A stretch of DNA of 64,000 bases from an uncultured Cellvibrio sp. (GTDB taxonomy: Bacteria > Pseudomonadota > Gammaproteobacteria > Pseudomonadales > Cellvibrionaceae), in the NCBI GenBank assembly GCA_937958105.1, contig CALFXJ010000011.1, forward strand, positions 1 to 64,000, in the 5' to 3' direction. Numbering within the stretch: the stretch's first letter is position 1; every line of letters begins with the position of its first letter. Positions 1 through 8,352 of the stretch are shown in pieces. The position numbers were made by a program, and so were the translations under genes. The notes under the pieces were generated by a model, which was not told where the DNA came from, did no database searches, and was given only the letters and a program-made list of their open reading frames with translations.

Positions 1-1071
1 CGGCCTTTTAGGTGTCTGGGAATTCGCTACCCTCTCATTAGGTTGAGTAGATACTCTTTTATCCTCCGGCACCTCCGTCTGAACCGATTTCTTTGTATCA
101 ACCTCAACCCGCACCTTGCGCTGCAACTTATTCCTTTTTAACAACCTCCCCAAATTCCGAAAAATAGAACCCAAGCTTTTTAATTTCCCGGCATGACGAA
201 TCTTGCTTACACCCTGCACGGCATTGCCAATCCCACCAGTAAACATAAGCAGCAGTGCAGTCAATACAATTTCAAACACACCGCCGCCGGCGAATTCGGC
301 CCATTCGATACTTGATTGCGCGCCGGCGTAATCTTTACCAAATTGGGTGAGCATGTCGAGGGATTCTGGGTCGTCGGCGGTGAAAGCGGTGATTTCGTAG
401 GCTTCGGCGAACAGGTTCTTTAAGTTTTGCAGGCCTTCCGGCGATAGATGGCTGGGGTCGATGCCGAGGATGCGGGCGATGTCTTTGATTTCTTCGTCTT
501 GCAGATTTTGAATGAAGCTTTGTTTCCACTGCGCCGCATTTAACTCGCCGTCGTGATAGCTTTTATAAGCGGCGTGGAGTGCGTTGCTGAGTCGTTCGAA
601 GGGGCTCAGGTATAGCGCGACTTCCGCTGTTTTTACGGCGGTGTCCTTGATGAAGGTAACCAGGCCGACGGCACCGTTCCAGATACCTTTTACGTAAGCG
701 CCGTAGTGGCTTGCCGCTTGGCCTACAGCGCTTTGGCGGGCGAGTGCGGCTTCGTGCTGTGCGGCTTCCGCGCGTTGCTCTTCGATGATTTGATCGAGCA
801 CAGCCTTGATGTCGGCGCGCGTGCGGGCCAGCTCATCTTCCATATCTTCCGAGACAAGTTCGAATTCCACCGATCCCGGCGGCAGACCGCTCAGGCAGGC
901 TTGCCCCTGGTCATTCAGGGTGCCGGCCCAGGTCATGCCTTCGCTGTCGGTGGCGAGGAACTGGCCTTTTACCGGCCGGCCGTTTGCGTATTTGTACTCC
1001 ACTTGTACCCAGTGGGGGCGGTCCGGGTCGGTGATGGTGGTTACGGCAATGGCTTCTCCCAATTGCGTCAT
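1..1071 (-). CDS. N-terminal part of a probable polymorphic toxin / T6SS-type effector (runs off the window)
   Basis: The reading frame is open for 357 codons from the ATG at 1071-1069 to base 1, so the C-terminus lies outside the window. Residues 15-75 look like a small beta domain (TITDPDRPHWVQVEY... to GLPPGSVEFEL). Residues 75-115 are charged and probably coiled coil. Residues 120-165 carry SHYGAYVKGIWNGAVGLVTF and YLSPFERL, a helical pattern I associate with the pre-toxin region of PAAR/VgrG-linked effectors. A hydrophobic stretch lies near residues 262-280 (GGGVFEIVLTALLLMFTGG), followed by a basic segment. Such proteins usually carry a variable C-terminal toxin domain, here unseen. The start overlaps the stop of the upstream ketosynthase-like gene (ATGA, 1068-1071), implying translational coupling. 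The distal 240 bases are poorer in G+C (about 47% by hand count). Effector identity is inferred; no toxin motif is visible. Confidence 0.6.
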   Translation of the reverse strand, partial: MTQLGEAIAVTTITDPDRPHWVQVEYKYANGRPVKGQFLATDSEGMTWAGTLNDQGQACLSGLPPGSVEFELVSEDMEDELARTRADIKAVLDQIIEEQRAEAAQHEAALARQSAVGQAASHYGAYVKGIWNGAVGLVTFIKDTAVKTAEVALYLSPFERLSNALHAAYKSYHDGELNAAQWKQSFIQNLQDEEIKDIARILGIDPSHLSPEGLQNLKNLFAEAYEITAFTADDPESLDMLTQFGKDYAGAQSSIEWAEFAGGGVFEIVLTALLLMFTGGIGNAVQGVSKIRHAGKLKSLGSIFRNLGRLLKRNKLQRKVRVEVDTKKSVQTEVPEDKRVSTQPNERVANSQTPKRP

Positions 1072-2156
1072 GCTGAGATCCTTTCCGGTATCAAACAAAC
1101 GGCAGCGCGGTAGGCGCTGTCCGATGATGTACAAATCAAGCTGTTAGCGGGCGAGTTTTGCTTAAAGGCCGAGTAGGCGGCCAATGCGATCAGCGCCCCG
1201 CCGGTGGCCGCGCCCAGATCACCGAAGCAGTCAGCGGGATGCTGATGTTTCATGTTGTCGAAGCGTTGGCTGGAGCGCGTTACTGCTACCCCGAGCTCTT
1301 TGGCCCAATAGCTTTCACCGTTGATGCCGCTGAACAGGTAATGGATTTTGTGCGGCTCCGGCAAATGACTGAGAGCTTGTTTTACGGCGGCGTCCAGGCC
1401 GTCGCCGCGATAGGGGGCCTGGCTGTAGATGTGCCCCGCTTCCTGACTGAGGCCCGGTTCAGTCAGAGTCATCACCCGGTTATTGGAATGCATGGCGCAG
1501 GCAGGGTTATTGGTCAGCAGCAGGAAGGCAGCTCCTTCGCCAGGGACGAAGGTATCGGCGCGTCGGTGGGGACTGGCGGACTTAAGGCGCTCGGTGCGAT
1601 CGAGAAATTCCAGCCAGGCGGAATGCTGACAGCTGTCCACACCACCAATCAAAACGTGATCATGCTGGCCGCTGCCCAGATAAAACTGCGCAAGCCTCAG
1701 CGCTTCGAGGACCCCGGTGCGCCCGGTGCCGATTATGCGGCTGGCCGAGTAGAGAATTGGAAGATCAACCTGCGTTTTCAGCACAGATAAAAAGTTAGAA
1801 GGTAGCTGGTTGATTACTCCGGGGTAGTTTTCCGGCCCGGCGAGTATCAGGGGAATCGGGGCGCCGCGATAGTGGGCGAGGGCTTCGCGCGCGGCAGCCT
1901 GAGTCATCTGGAGTAAGCGCTCATCGCGAAAGCTGAGCAGCTCGGCGTCTTCAATGGATTCGGCGAGGGGTGGCAGAGCGCCGTTTGGCACAAGCGCCAA
2001 GGTGACCTGATGGTGATCAAAGGAATGGTAGTTAGCGGCTTGATAGGTGTTTTTCCCGGCACGATAGGTGAAAAAGTTCATCAGCACGTTGGCGCCGGCT
2101 GCGGTAATGAGGCCGCAGTTTGCTATATAGGTAGTTGCCAATGATCCAATCTCCAT
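1068..2156 (-). CDS. Ketosynthase-fold (thiolase-like) protein lacking catalytic residues
   Basis: This 362-residue protein has the layout of a beta-ketoacyl synthase. GGVDSCQHSAWLEFLDRTER (171-190) followed by FVPGEGAAFLLL (203-214) matches the conserved middle of the fold, and FGDLGAATGGALIALAA (311-327) matches the C-terminal glycine-rich segment. The nucleophile region reads YSASRIIGTGRTG (136-148) with no cysteine where ketosynthases have one. The two histidine motifs read FSGINGES (275-282) and CFGDLGAATG, with no histidine in either. It is therefore probably not a condensing enzyme and more likely a structural or chaperone-like relative. Its stop overlaps the start of the effector-like gene by four bases, so the two are probably translated together. 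Ketosynthase-like genes do occur beside type VI effector genes, and I infer an accessory role in loading or stabilising that effector. Confidence 0.65.
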   Translation of the reverse strand: MEIGSLATTYIANCGLITAAGANVLMNFFTYRAGKNTYQAANYHSFDHHQVTLALVPNGALPPLAESIEDAELLSFRDERLLQMTQAAAREALAHYRGAPIPLILAGPENYPGVINQLPSNFLSVLKTQVDLPILYSASRIIGTGRTGVLEALRLAQFYLGSGQHDHVLIGGVDSCQHSAWLEFLDRTERLKSASPHRRADTFVPGEGAAFLLLTNNPACAMHSNNRVMTLTEPGLSQEAGHIYSQAPYRGDGLDAAVKQALSHLPEPHKIHYLFSGINGESYWAKELGVAVTRSSQRFDNMKHQHPADCFGDLGAATGGALIALAAYSAFKQNSPANSLICTSSDSAYRAAVCLIPERISA

Positions 2157-2278
2157 ACCAGAACACGCGGCATACTAACAATTCAACTTATTGATGAGAA
2201 GCGATTGGTTCCCGATTGGGCTTTAGAGGCAGGGGACGGAGTGGTTAATGCGTTGGAGGGAGACTTCAGGTGGGGAAT

Positions 2279-2305
2279 CCTCCTCCTTAATAAATAAGGA
2301 GGAGG
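2279..2305. terminator. Perfect 11-bp hairpin downstream of the GH3 gene
   Basis: CCTCCTCCTTA (2279-2289) pairs perfectly with TAAGGAGGAGG (2295-2305) around a five-base loop. It lies 24 bases past the stop of the minus-strand GH3 gene. No clear U-tract follows on either strand, so it may stabilise or process mRNA rather than terminate on its own. Confidence 0.55.
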
Positions 2306-2328
2306 AAGTAACACTTAAACGTAAACCA

Positions 2329-4923
2329 TTAAGGACAGGTCGCGTCTTTTCCAGCACCTTTGACGATGCTGACCTTGGAGAAGGTGATATCCAGCGTGCC
2401 GTCGGTTAACAGCGAGAAAGGTTGCAGTACCTGTGTCCAGTATTCGCTGGGCGGCTGGCTTACACCGAAATTAATGCCTGCATCCGGGTAGCAGCTGAGC
2501 GGGACAGTGATGGTCTGCCAGCCTTGACCTGCAGAAGCTGCCAGTTTGGCGGTGAGGTCGATGTCGGAGGCGCAGTAAGAGCCACAGCCCAGACGCAACC
2601 AGGTGGTGTTGCTCGGAGCCTGATCGACTTTAATCTCAAACACCAGTGCAGAGTTTTCCTGTACGTAGTTGGTGAAGTCTTTGCGATCACCAACTGCCAG
2701 TGCAACCTGTCCGTTGCCCTTGCCATTCCATACTACACGACGGGCGTCTTCCTGAACGTTACGGTCGACCGCGGTAATCTCCAGCGACGATGCGGCTGCA
2801 CTTTTAGTAACCATTTCGAGGCGATCGTTCTGGAATCCAATGATTTCGAGCACCCATTCATTCATCGGGCGACGGTTGAAGATTTCGAGCAGATCTGCCG
2901 CTTCTTCAGCCTTGATGCCTTCTTCAGACAGGTTATCGCCCAGGGTGTCTTTGTCGCCGTAGCTCAGGCCATAACCGTAGGCGAACAGCGGGTCGTAGTC
3001 TTTATCTCCTACGTTCAGCGGAGACTGACGCGGATGCTTCGGCCAGGAGAAGCTCAGACGACCTTTCATGTCGTAGTTGATCTCGCCCTGAGCATTTTTA
3101 AAGATCACATCAGCGATGCCTTGTCCTTCGGTACCCGGCAGCCAGATAGCAACGAAGGCATCGGAAGCATTGATTTCACGATTCACCCACAGCGGACGAC
3201 CTGAGATGAACAGCGATACCACCGGAATATTCTGGCTGCGTAATTTTTTCAGCAGCTCCCAATCGGATGGATCGCGTGGTTTATAGGAAACATCGCCCAG
3301 GTCACCCTGCATTTCGGCGTAGGGGTCTTCACCGAAGACGACGATCGCTACATCAGGTTTTTCGGTGAATGAACCGTCGGGGCTTAACATCGCCTTGCCG
3401 CCAGCCTCGTTCACGACTTTTTCAATTCCGGCGAAGATCGAGGTTGCACCGGGGAAGTCGGCATTGGTGTTACCCGTGCCCTGCCAGGACACTGACCAGC
3501 CCCCGGATTGCTTGCCGATATTGTCAGCACCGTCACCAGCGACCAGTACTTTCTGGTTGCGCGACAGCGGCAGCAGGTTGTTTTTGTTCTTCAGCAGTAC
3601 CAGTGATTCACGTACCGCCTGACGGGCGATCTCACGATGTTCAGGTGCGCCCAGCAATTCTTTTTTGCCGGCCAGTGAACGAGTGGAAGGCGCACCGCGA
3701 TCAAACAGACCCGCGCGGACTTTTACGCGGAGAATACGGCGCACAGCATCATCCAGGCGCTCCGCTGTAATTTCACCGCTTTTAGCCTGGGCCAGGAGGT
3801 TGTGATACAGCTGTTTCCACTGCGGATCGGGAATCATGTACATGTCCAGACCAGCCATGAGGGACTGGGGACAATCCACCACGGTGCAGCCGGGGATAAA
3901 CATATGACCGTTCCAGTCACCGACAACAAAGCCGTCGAAACCCATACGGTTTTTCAGCACGTCGGTCAGCAGGTACTTGTGGCCGTGCATCTGCATACCA
4001 TCCCACGAGCTAAAAGACGCCATGACGACCTGGACACCGGCTTCTATTGCACTGAAGTAGCCAGCACCGTGAACGTCGCGCAGGTGTTTCTCGTCACCCT
4101 GGGTTGCGCCGCGGTCTACACCATTAAGTGTGCCGCCATCACCGATATAGTGCTTGGCCGTAGCGATCACGTGGTGATCTGTCATGAAATTGTCTGAACC
4201 GGCTTCACCCTGCAGGCCTTTTACCATCTCGCCGGCAAAGGCGTTCACAATGCGGGGATCTTCCGACCAGGATTCATAGGTACGGCCCCAGCGGTCATCG
4301 CGGGCTACGGCTACGGTAGGGGAGAAATCCCAGTCCAGACCGGTAACCGCCAGTTCACGGGCTGTGGCCCAGCCGATTTTTTTCAGCAGGTCCGGGTTGT
4401 TGGTGGCACCCAGGCCGATGTTGTGCGGGAAAAGGGTGGCTCCAATCACGTTGCCCATGCCGTGTACGGCGTCCGTACCCCAGATAATCGGGATGCCGGT
4501 GCGGCCGTTGGATTTGTCTACAGAGGCATGATAGTAGTCATCTGCCATCTTCACCCAGTCTTCGATTGGGGCGTACTTGTTGCGATAGGGCGTGGCGCCA
4601 CCACCGTTGAGGACCGAACCCAGGTGGTAGTCCCGGATGTCATCAGCGGTGACTTCATTGATCTCCGGCTGAAGAATCTGGCCGATTTTTTCTTCCAGCG
4701 TCATGCGCGCCAGCAAGGCCTCAACCCGCTCTTCGACGGCGGGGTCCTGAGTGACCGCGCTTTGAAGTGCCGGCCATTGCTCCGCTCTTGCAGTGGGTGA
4801 TTTCTGTTTCTCTGCGGTTGTCTTGCCATCCTGTGGAGACGTACAGGCGGCGAGTACAGAGCACAGCAGTGTACCGGATAGAAGTACAAATAATGATCTT
4901 GGGCTCATGGAGTTAAATCTCAT
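2329..4923 (-). CDS. Family 3 glycoside hydrolase (beta-glucosidase / exo-glucanase), lipoprotein
   Basis: This 864-residue protein starts with a lipoprotein signal ending LAAC (lipidated Cys27), so it is probably outer-membrane anchored. The GH3 barrel covers about residues 60-400 and shows RWGRTYESWSEDP, ATAKHYIGDGGT and GFDGFVVGDW, in which Asp336 is the expected nucleophile. The second GH3 domain follows (LLKNKNNLLPLS, GDGADNIGKQSGGWS, FGEDPYAEMQGD) and should supply the acid/base Glu. The last 150 or so residues form an ExoP-like beta-sandwich ending in PFSLLTDGTLDITFSKVSIV. Enzymes of this type release glucose from beta-1,3/1,4-gluco-oligosaccharides. It is a close paralogue of the GH3 gene at 28658-31192, and the two flank the glucan locus. 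Met6 is an alternative start. Confidence 0.93.
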   Translation of the reverse strand: MRFNSMSPRSLFVLLSGTLLCSVLAACTSPQDGKTTAEKQKSPTARAEQWPALQSAVTQDPAVEERVEALLARMTLEEKIGQILQPEINEVTADDIRDYHLGSVLNGGGATPYRNKYAPIEDWVKMADDYYHASVDKSNGRTGIPIIWGTDAVHGMGNVIGATLFPHNIGLGATNNPDLLKKIGWATARELAVTGLDWDFSPTVAVARDDRWGRTYESWSEDPRIVNAFAGEMVKGLQGEAGSDNFMTDHHVIATAKHYIGDGGTLNGVDRGATQGDEKHLRDVHGAGYFSAIEAGVQVVMASFSSWDGMQMHGHKYLLTDVLKNRMGFDGFVVGDWNGHMFIPGCTVVDCPQSLMAGLDMYMIPDPQWKQLYHNLLAQAKSGEITAERLDDAVRRILRVKVRAGLFDRGAPSTRSLAGKKELLGAPEHREIARQAVRESLVLLKNKNNLLPLSRNQKVLVAGDGADNIGKQSGGWSVSWQGTGNTNADFPGATSIFAGIEKVVNEAGGKAMLSPDGSFTEKPDVAIVVFGEDPYAEMQGDLGDVSYKPRDPSDWELLKKLRSQNIPVVSLFISGRPLWVNREINASDAFVAIWLPGTEGQGIADVIFKNAQGEINYDMKGRLSFSWPKHPRQSPLNVGDKDYDPLFAYGYGLSYGDKDTLGDNLSEEGIKAEEAADLLEIFNRRPMNEWVLEIIGFQNDRLEMVTKSAAASSLEITAVDRNVQEDARRVVWNGKGNGQVALAVGDRKDFTNYVQENSALVFEIKVDQAPSNTTWLRLGCGSYCASDIDLTAKLAASAGQGWQTITVPLSCYPDAGINFGVSQPPSEYWTQVLQPFSLLTDGTLDITFSKVSIVKGAGKDATCP

Positions 4924-5580
4924 ACGTAATGGGTATTGTTGTAATGAGTGGGAGGTGCCAAATGCCTACGCAACGGGCGAGGAATCCTCCTCGGAAAAAG
5001 GGCAGCATTGATACCTCTCCGTGCGCGGATTATAGGAGACCGGAAAATTTAAGCGTGCCAGTTTACGAAAAACATAAGTGGTGCGGGTGCAAATACCTGC
5101 AGGAGACGTTATTCAGACGACTTTTTTGTCTATGTTGAACGCCTTTTAAGGAAAAAATCCCCGTATCTCTCCTGAATTCGCTCCCTCTGTAAAGAAAGGA
5201 AAACTCGCCACTCTTCAAGGGTGTCCCTCCTGATGTTGGCGGCGGGTCCCGTTCACCATCCGGAAAGTGGGAAGTGACGGACGTGGAAACCGCTCAATTT
5301 TTGAGCGAAAACGAAAGCTTAATACAGCTTTACGATCCTTTTCCCTGCCGCCCCTTGATTGTGACTTGTCATATAATATACCTTATGGTCAAAATGACTC
5401 TGCGGTTACCTCAGTGTGTGACTCTTAGCTCCCGTCATCAGAGCACCTCCGGTCATCAGAGCCTTCCATTAAAAAGATAAGAAGAACGGCGCCTACTGTC
5501 GTTTCCTGACTTGATTACCTCCAGCTCCATAGGCTGGTCCGTACAGTTTGATAAGAAAAACCACTCACCAGGAGAAAAGT
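4924..5580. other. Divergent intergenic region between GH3 and esterase genes
   Basis: No convincing gene lies in these 657 bases. Two copies of GTCATCAGAGC (5434-5444 and 5452-5462) sit 18 bases apart, start to start, and could be a tandem binding site. A TATAAT-like box is at 5372-5377. AAAGTGGGAAGTGACG at 5263-5278 resembles the AAAGTGGGACGACG end of the glucan-locus element, but the other two parts of that element are not at the right spacing. Confidence 0.35.
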
Positions 5581-6516
5581 ATGCAACGGCAATTAAAACT
5601 CGCATTACAGCTATTCATTATCGGTCTGGTCTGGCTGAACAGCTCAGCCGCCCTCGCACAGGATGGGAAGATGTATCCCATGGATGCACCGAAAGAAGAA
5701 GGGGCGATCCCACTGGGGACGGGGGGCGTGAAAGATCAGCCGGCGAAAGAGTCCTGGTTCCGTCAGTGGGGTGATCCCATGGCGAGAAACATCACCACCG
5801 CAACCCTGACTCCCTTCCTCGCCGATCCGGCCAAAGCCAATGGAACCAGCGTTATCGTGGCACCGGGTGGCGGCTTCATGTGGCTCTCAATGGGCAACGA
5901 AGGCTGGGAAGTGGCGGAAGCGCTCGCTGCGCAGGGGTTTAACGCATTCGTATTGAAGTACCGGCTCCAGCCCACCGCTGACTCCCTGGAAGACTTTGAA
6001 AAGCAGATGAACCAGCGGTTTGCCGAAGCAGAAAAACTGTCGGATGGCAAAAACGCTGAGCCGAAAAGACCCCGCTGGGATCTCAGCAACCAGCTGGCGG
6101 ACGTAGAAGCAGCCTACGCGCTGATCGCAAGCCGGGCAGATGAGTGGAAAGTGGATATGAACCGGATCGGTATGGTGGGTTTCTCTGCCGGCGCCGGACT
6201 GACCATGCACACCACCCTCAACTCCAAAAAAGTGAAGCTTGCGTTTATCGCTCCGATCTATGGCGGCATGAACGCTGTTGAAGTTCCTAAAAATGCTCCG
6301 CCCATGTTTGTTGCTATTGCGGCTGACGACTTCCTGTTCCGTGGCAACTTCGACCTGATTAAGTCATGGTACGACGCACAGGTTCCGGTGGAACTTCACC
6401 TGTACCAAAACGGCGGCCACGGCTTTGGCTTAGGCAATCCTGATCGCACCAGTAACAAGTGGTTTGATGCATTTATGCATTGGCTGGACGTAAATGGCTT
6501 TACCAAAAAGTCATAA
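5581..6516 (+). CDS. Secreted alpha/beta-hydrolase, probable acetyl esterase
   Basis: I chose the ATG at 5581 because CAGGAGAAAAGT directly precedes it and a signal peptide follows at once (MQRQLKLALQLFIIG..., cleavage after SSAALAQ). An upstream in-frame ATG at 5548 would bury that signal. The mature protein has the alpha/beta-hydrolase fold of the BD-FAE/acetyl-xylan-esterase type. It shows the oxyanion region VIVAPGGGFMWLS, the nucleophile elbow GFSAGAG (Ser202), an Asp in AIAADDFLF and the catalytic His in NGGHGFGLG. Members of this group deacetylate plant or algal polysaccharide fragments in the periplasm or outside the cell. Its place beside a glucan-degrading GH3 supports a carbohydrate esterase, but the substrate cannot be read from sequence. 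A strong terminator follows. Confidence 0.82.
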   Translation: MQRQLKLALQLFIIGLVWLNSSAALAQDGKMYPMDAPKEEGAIPLGTGGVKDQPAKESWFRQWGDPMARNITTATLTPFLADPAKANGTSVIVAPGGGFMWLSMGNEGWEVAEALAAQGFNAFVLKYRLQPTADSLEDFEKQMNQRFAEAEKLSDGKNAEPKRPRWDLSNQLADVEAAYALIASRADEWKVDMNRIGMVGFSAGAGLTMHTTLNSKKVKLAFIAPIYGGMNAVEVPKNAPPMFVAIAADDFLFRGNFDLIKSWYDAQVPVELHLYQNGGHGFGLGNPDRTSNKWFDAFMHWLDVNGFTKKS

Positions 6517-6525
6517 GTGGATACG

Positions 6526-6552
6526 AAAAGCCCGCTTATCAAGCGGGCTTTT
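6526..6552. terminator. Bidirectional rho-independent terminator
   Basis: A 12-bp stem, AAAAGCCCGCTT / AAGCGGGCTTTT, with a three-base loop lies between convergent genes. The A-run and T-run let it serve both the esterase gene and the minus-strand gene ending at 6589. Confidence 0.9.
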
Positions 6553-6588
6553 CACAACGGCTGACTACTCACTTTTATACTTTCGATT

Positions 6589-6978
6589 TTATTTCGCCAG
6601 AGCTTCCAGTGCTTTCTTCGTTTCTGCACTGACACTGTGATTAAGATTCATCACAATCTCCGCCAGTTGCTTTTCTTCTTCAGTGGCAGATTCTGTTTCA
6701 CTGACAACTTTCAACTTCTCCAGATCATCAGGCTTGGCTTTGTGTTCAACGTTATGAATAGCCTCGGCAATAGCGCGGGTGGCTTCGCTGTTGGCTTCGT
6801 CTTGACTGATGGCCGCCAAGGTTTCTTTATGTTCGGCAGAGGGATAGTGGTTCAGCTCGGCAACAATGCGGGCCATGGTTGCAATGGCGTTAGACTCGGC
6901 GAGGGACAAGGGGGCAATAACCAGTAAAGTGAATAATGCGATCACAGCAGTAATGGGTGAAAAGGTTTTGCGTTGCAT
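6589..6978 (-). CDS. Small secreted helical protein with three 35-residue repeats
   Basis: I do not recognise a family. The 129-residue product has a clear Sec signal (MQRKTFSPITAVIALFTLL..., cleavage near PLSLAES). The mature part is acidic, has no cysteine, and is built of three imperfect helical repeats at an exact 35-residue period: residues 35-57 (MARIVAELNHYPSAEHKE...), 70-92 (IAEAIHNVEHKAKPDDLE...) and 105-127 (LAEIVMNLNHSVSAETKK...). The shared pattern is an aliphatic helix, an NH or EH pair, SAE or PDD, then K..L. This argues for a small periplasmic helical solenoid or bundle. It is transcribed alone, converging on the esterase gene. Function unknown. Confidence 0.75.
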   Translation of the reverse strand: MQRKTFSPITAVIALFTLLVIAPLSLAESNAIATMARIVAELNHYPSAEHKETLAAISQDEANSEATRAIAEAIHNVEHKAKPDDLEKLKVVSETESATEEEKQLAEIVMNLNHSVSAETKKALEALAK

Positions 6979-7078
6979 ATCGTTAGCTCCTGTTTAGTTA
7001 TGATTAAAAAGCGTGCTACACGGCGGGCCGATTATGGCACGATGTATTTTCAAAAGGAGAGCCGCAATTCTCACATCC

Positions 7079-8296
7079 TCATAACATTCTGCTGCGAAGT
7101 AACTGGCGCACTGCGCTCCCTACCGCCTCGGCGACGCATAGTCTGGGTTCCGGGTGCCGCTTCAACAATTCCTCAATGTTCTGGCGATAGCTTTCGCTAT
7201 TTATCAATACATCATCAATTAGCTTTGTCATTTCTTCCACACCAGGAAGTTTTTCTATCAATACACCGTAGCCTGCCTGCTGTATCTTTTTCCCTGTCAG
7301 TAATTGCTCCAGCTGAATCGGTAAAACAATCGCAGGGATTCCGGCCACGATGGATTCTTTGACGGATGAGGCGTTGCCGTGGCCAACAAACAAATCCACT
7401 TGGCTCATTGCGCCCTGAAGGTCCACGAGGTCAGTGGTGAACTGAAAATGATCGCTGGCGTGCGGGGTAAACAGTTGGGCTGGGCCTTTGGGGCAAGCAA
7501 TAAATATATGGGCTTTGCTGCGAGCGAGGGCAGTTACCAGTTGCTCGATATGCGGATGAGCGGGCTTGAGATACGCCAGTATCCGCGGACGGTCGGTGTT
7601 GTTGAATCTAACCGGATTGTCGACCAGTTGAGTAGTGGAGCCGGCGCAGTAGTCGGTGTCGGGACGATCTGGATAAAGATCAAGTTCGGGGAAAGTACTG
7701 ATAACCACTCTGTCCACAGCAAATAAATCGGCGAGCTGCCCCAGTGCGGGTTGTTGACGTCTTTCGAGCACGGTATTGATCTGCTGCAGCACCCGTTGCT
7801 CCTGTCGAGCTATTAGATCGTCATTGCTGGCGTAGGGGCGCCAGTCAGCGATAGGCCGACCGGGAACCGGGTCGGCGAAGCCAGTTCCGATCAGAATCTT
7901 GGGAATGCTGCTGTGACGCAGGGCGAGCATGGCGGTAGGTGCGTAATCGAAGATCACCAGGTCCGGTTTGACGCTGGCGATAAGGCTTTCCCAGGCTTGC
8001 ACGAGACAATCCAGCGGGTCTGCATCGAGGTAGCCCTGACACAGAAGTGTGTCTGCGAGGCAGGCGATGGGGCGTTGCATGGTAACCCGGGGCAGCCATA
8101 TCGGTGCCTGCATCAAGGTCGCTTTGGTGGTGCAGAAAAAAGGATACGCGCGGGACAGGTCTTTCAAGGCAAGTACAACGTGGTGTCCGTCTAATTCCAA
8201 CGCTTTGACTATTGCAGAGTAGCGTGAAATATGTCCCAATTCGCCCCCGATTTCCCAGGTACACAAAATTGTTTTTCCCTGCGTTTGTGTGACCAT
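7079..8296 (-). CDS. GT-B glycosyltransferase of the UGT / MurG-like type
   Basis: The 405-residue protein has no signal peptide. It begins with a Rossmann strand and an acceptor-side loop (KTILCTWEIGGELGHISRY), typical of GT family 1/28. The C-terminal half carries a donor-binding segment FVGHGNASSVKESIVAGIPA followed by IVLPIQLEQLLTGKKIQQAGYG, matching the His-Gly...Glu-Ala-Gly-x-Pro...Gln pattern of UGT-like enzymes that use nucleotide sugars. Such enzymes glycosylate lipids or small molecules in the cytoplasm. It is divergent from the autotransporter gene at 8353, with 56 bases between them. Nothing in the sequence shows the acceptor, and a role in the glucan locus is not established. Confidence 0.8.
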   Translation of the reverse strand: MVTQTQGKTILCTWEIGGELGHISRYSAIVKALELDGHHVVLALKDLSRAYPFFCTTKATLMQAPIWLPRVTMQRPIACLADTLLCQGYLDADPLDCLVQAWESLIASVKPDLVIFDYAPTAMLALRHSSIPKILIGTGFADPVPGRPIADWRPYASNDDLIARQEQRVLQQINTVLERRQQPALGQLADLFAVDRVVISTFPELDLYPDRPDTDYCAGSTTQLVDNPVRFNNTDRPRILAYLKPAHPHIEQLVTALARSKAHIFIACPKGPAQLFTPHASDHFQFTTDLVDLQGAMSQVDLFVGHGNASSVKESIVAGIPAIVLPIQLEQLLTGKKIQQAGYGVLIEKLPGVEEMTKLIDDVLINSESYRQNIEELLKRHPEPRLCVAEAVGSAVRQLLRSRML

Positions 8297-8352
8297 CTGC
8301 GATATTCGCTCCTATTAATTTTTCAACTTCTTCTCACAAAAGGAAATTTTGT

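Noticed and set aside
1158..1790. 210-codon plus-strand frame inside the ketosynthase-like gene
   Set aside because: It is antisense to a gene with clear family motifs and has no motif or ribosome-binding site of its own.
5264..5278. Possible fourth full copy of the three-block element before the esterase gene
   Set aside because: Only an AAAGTGGGA-like part is present. ATGTTGG occurs nearby (from 5233) but at the wrong spacing.
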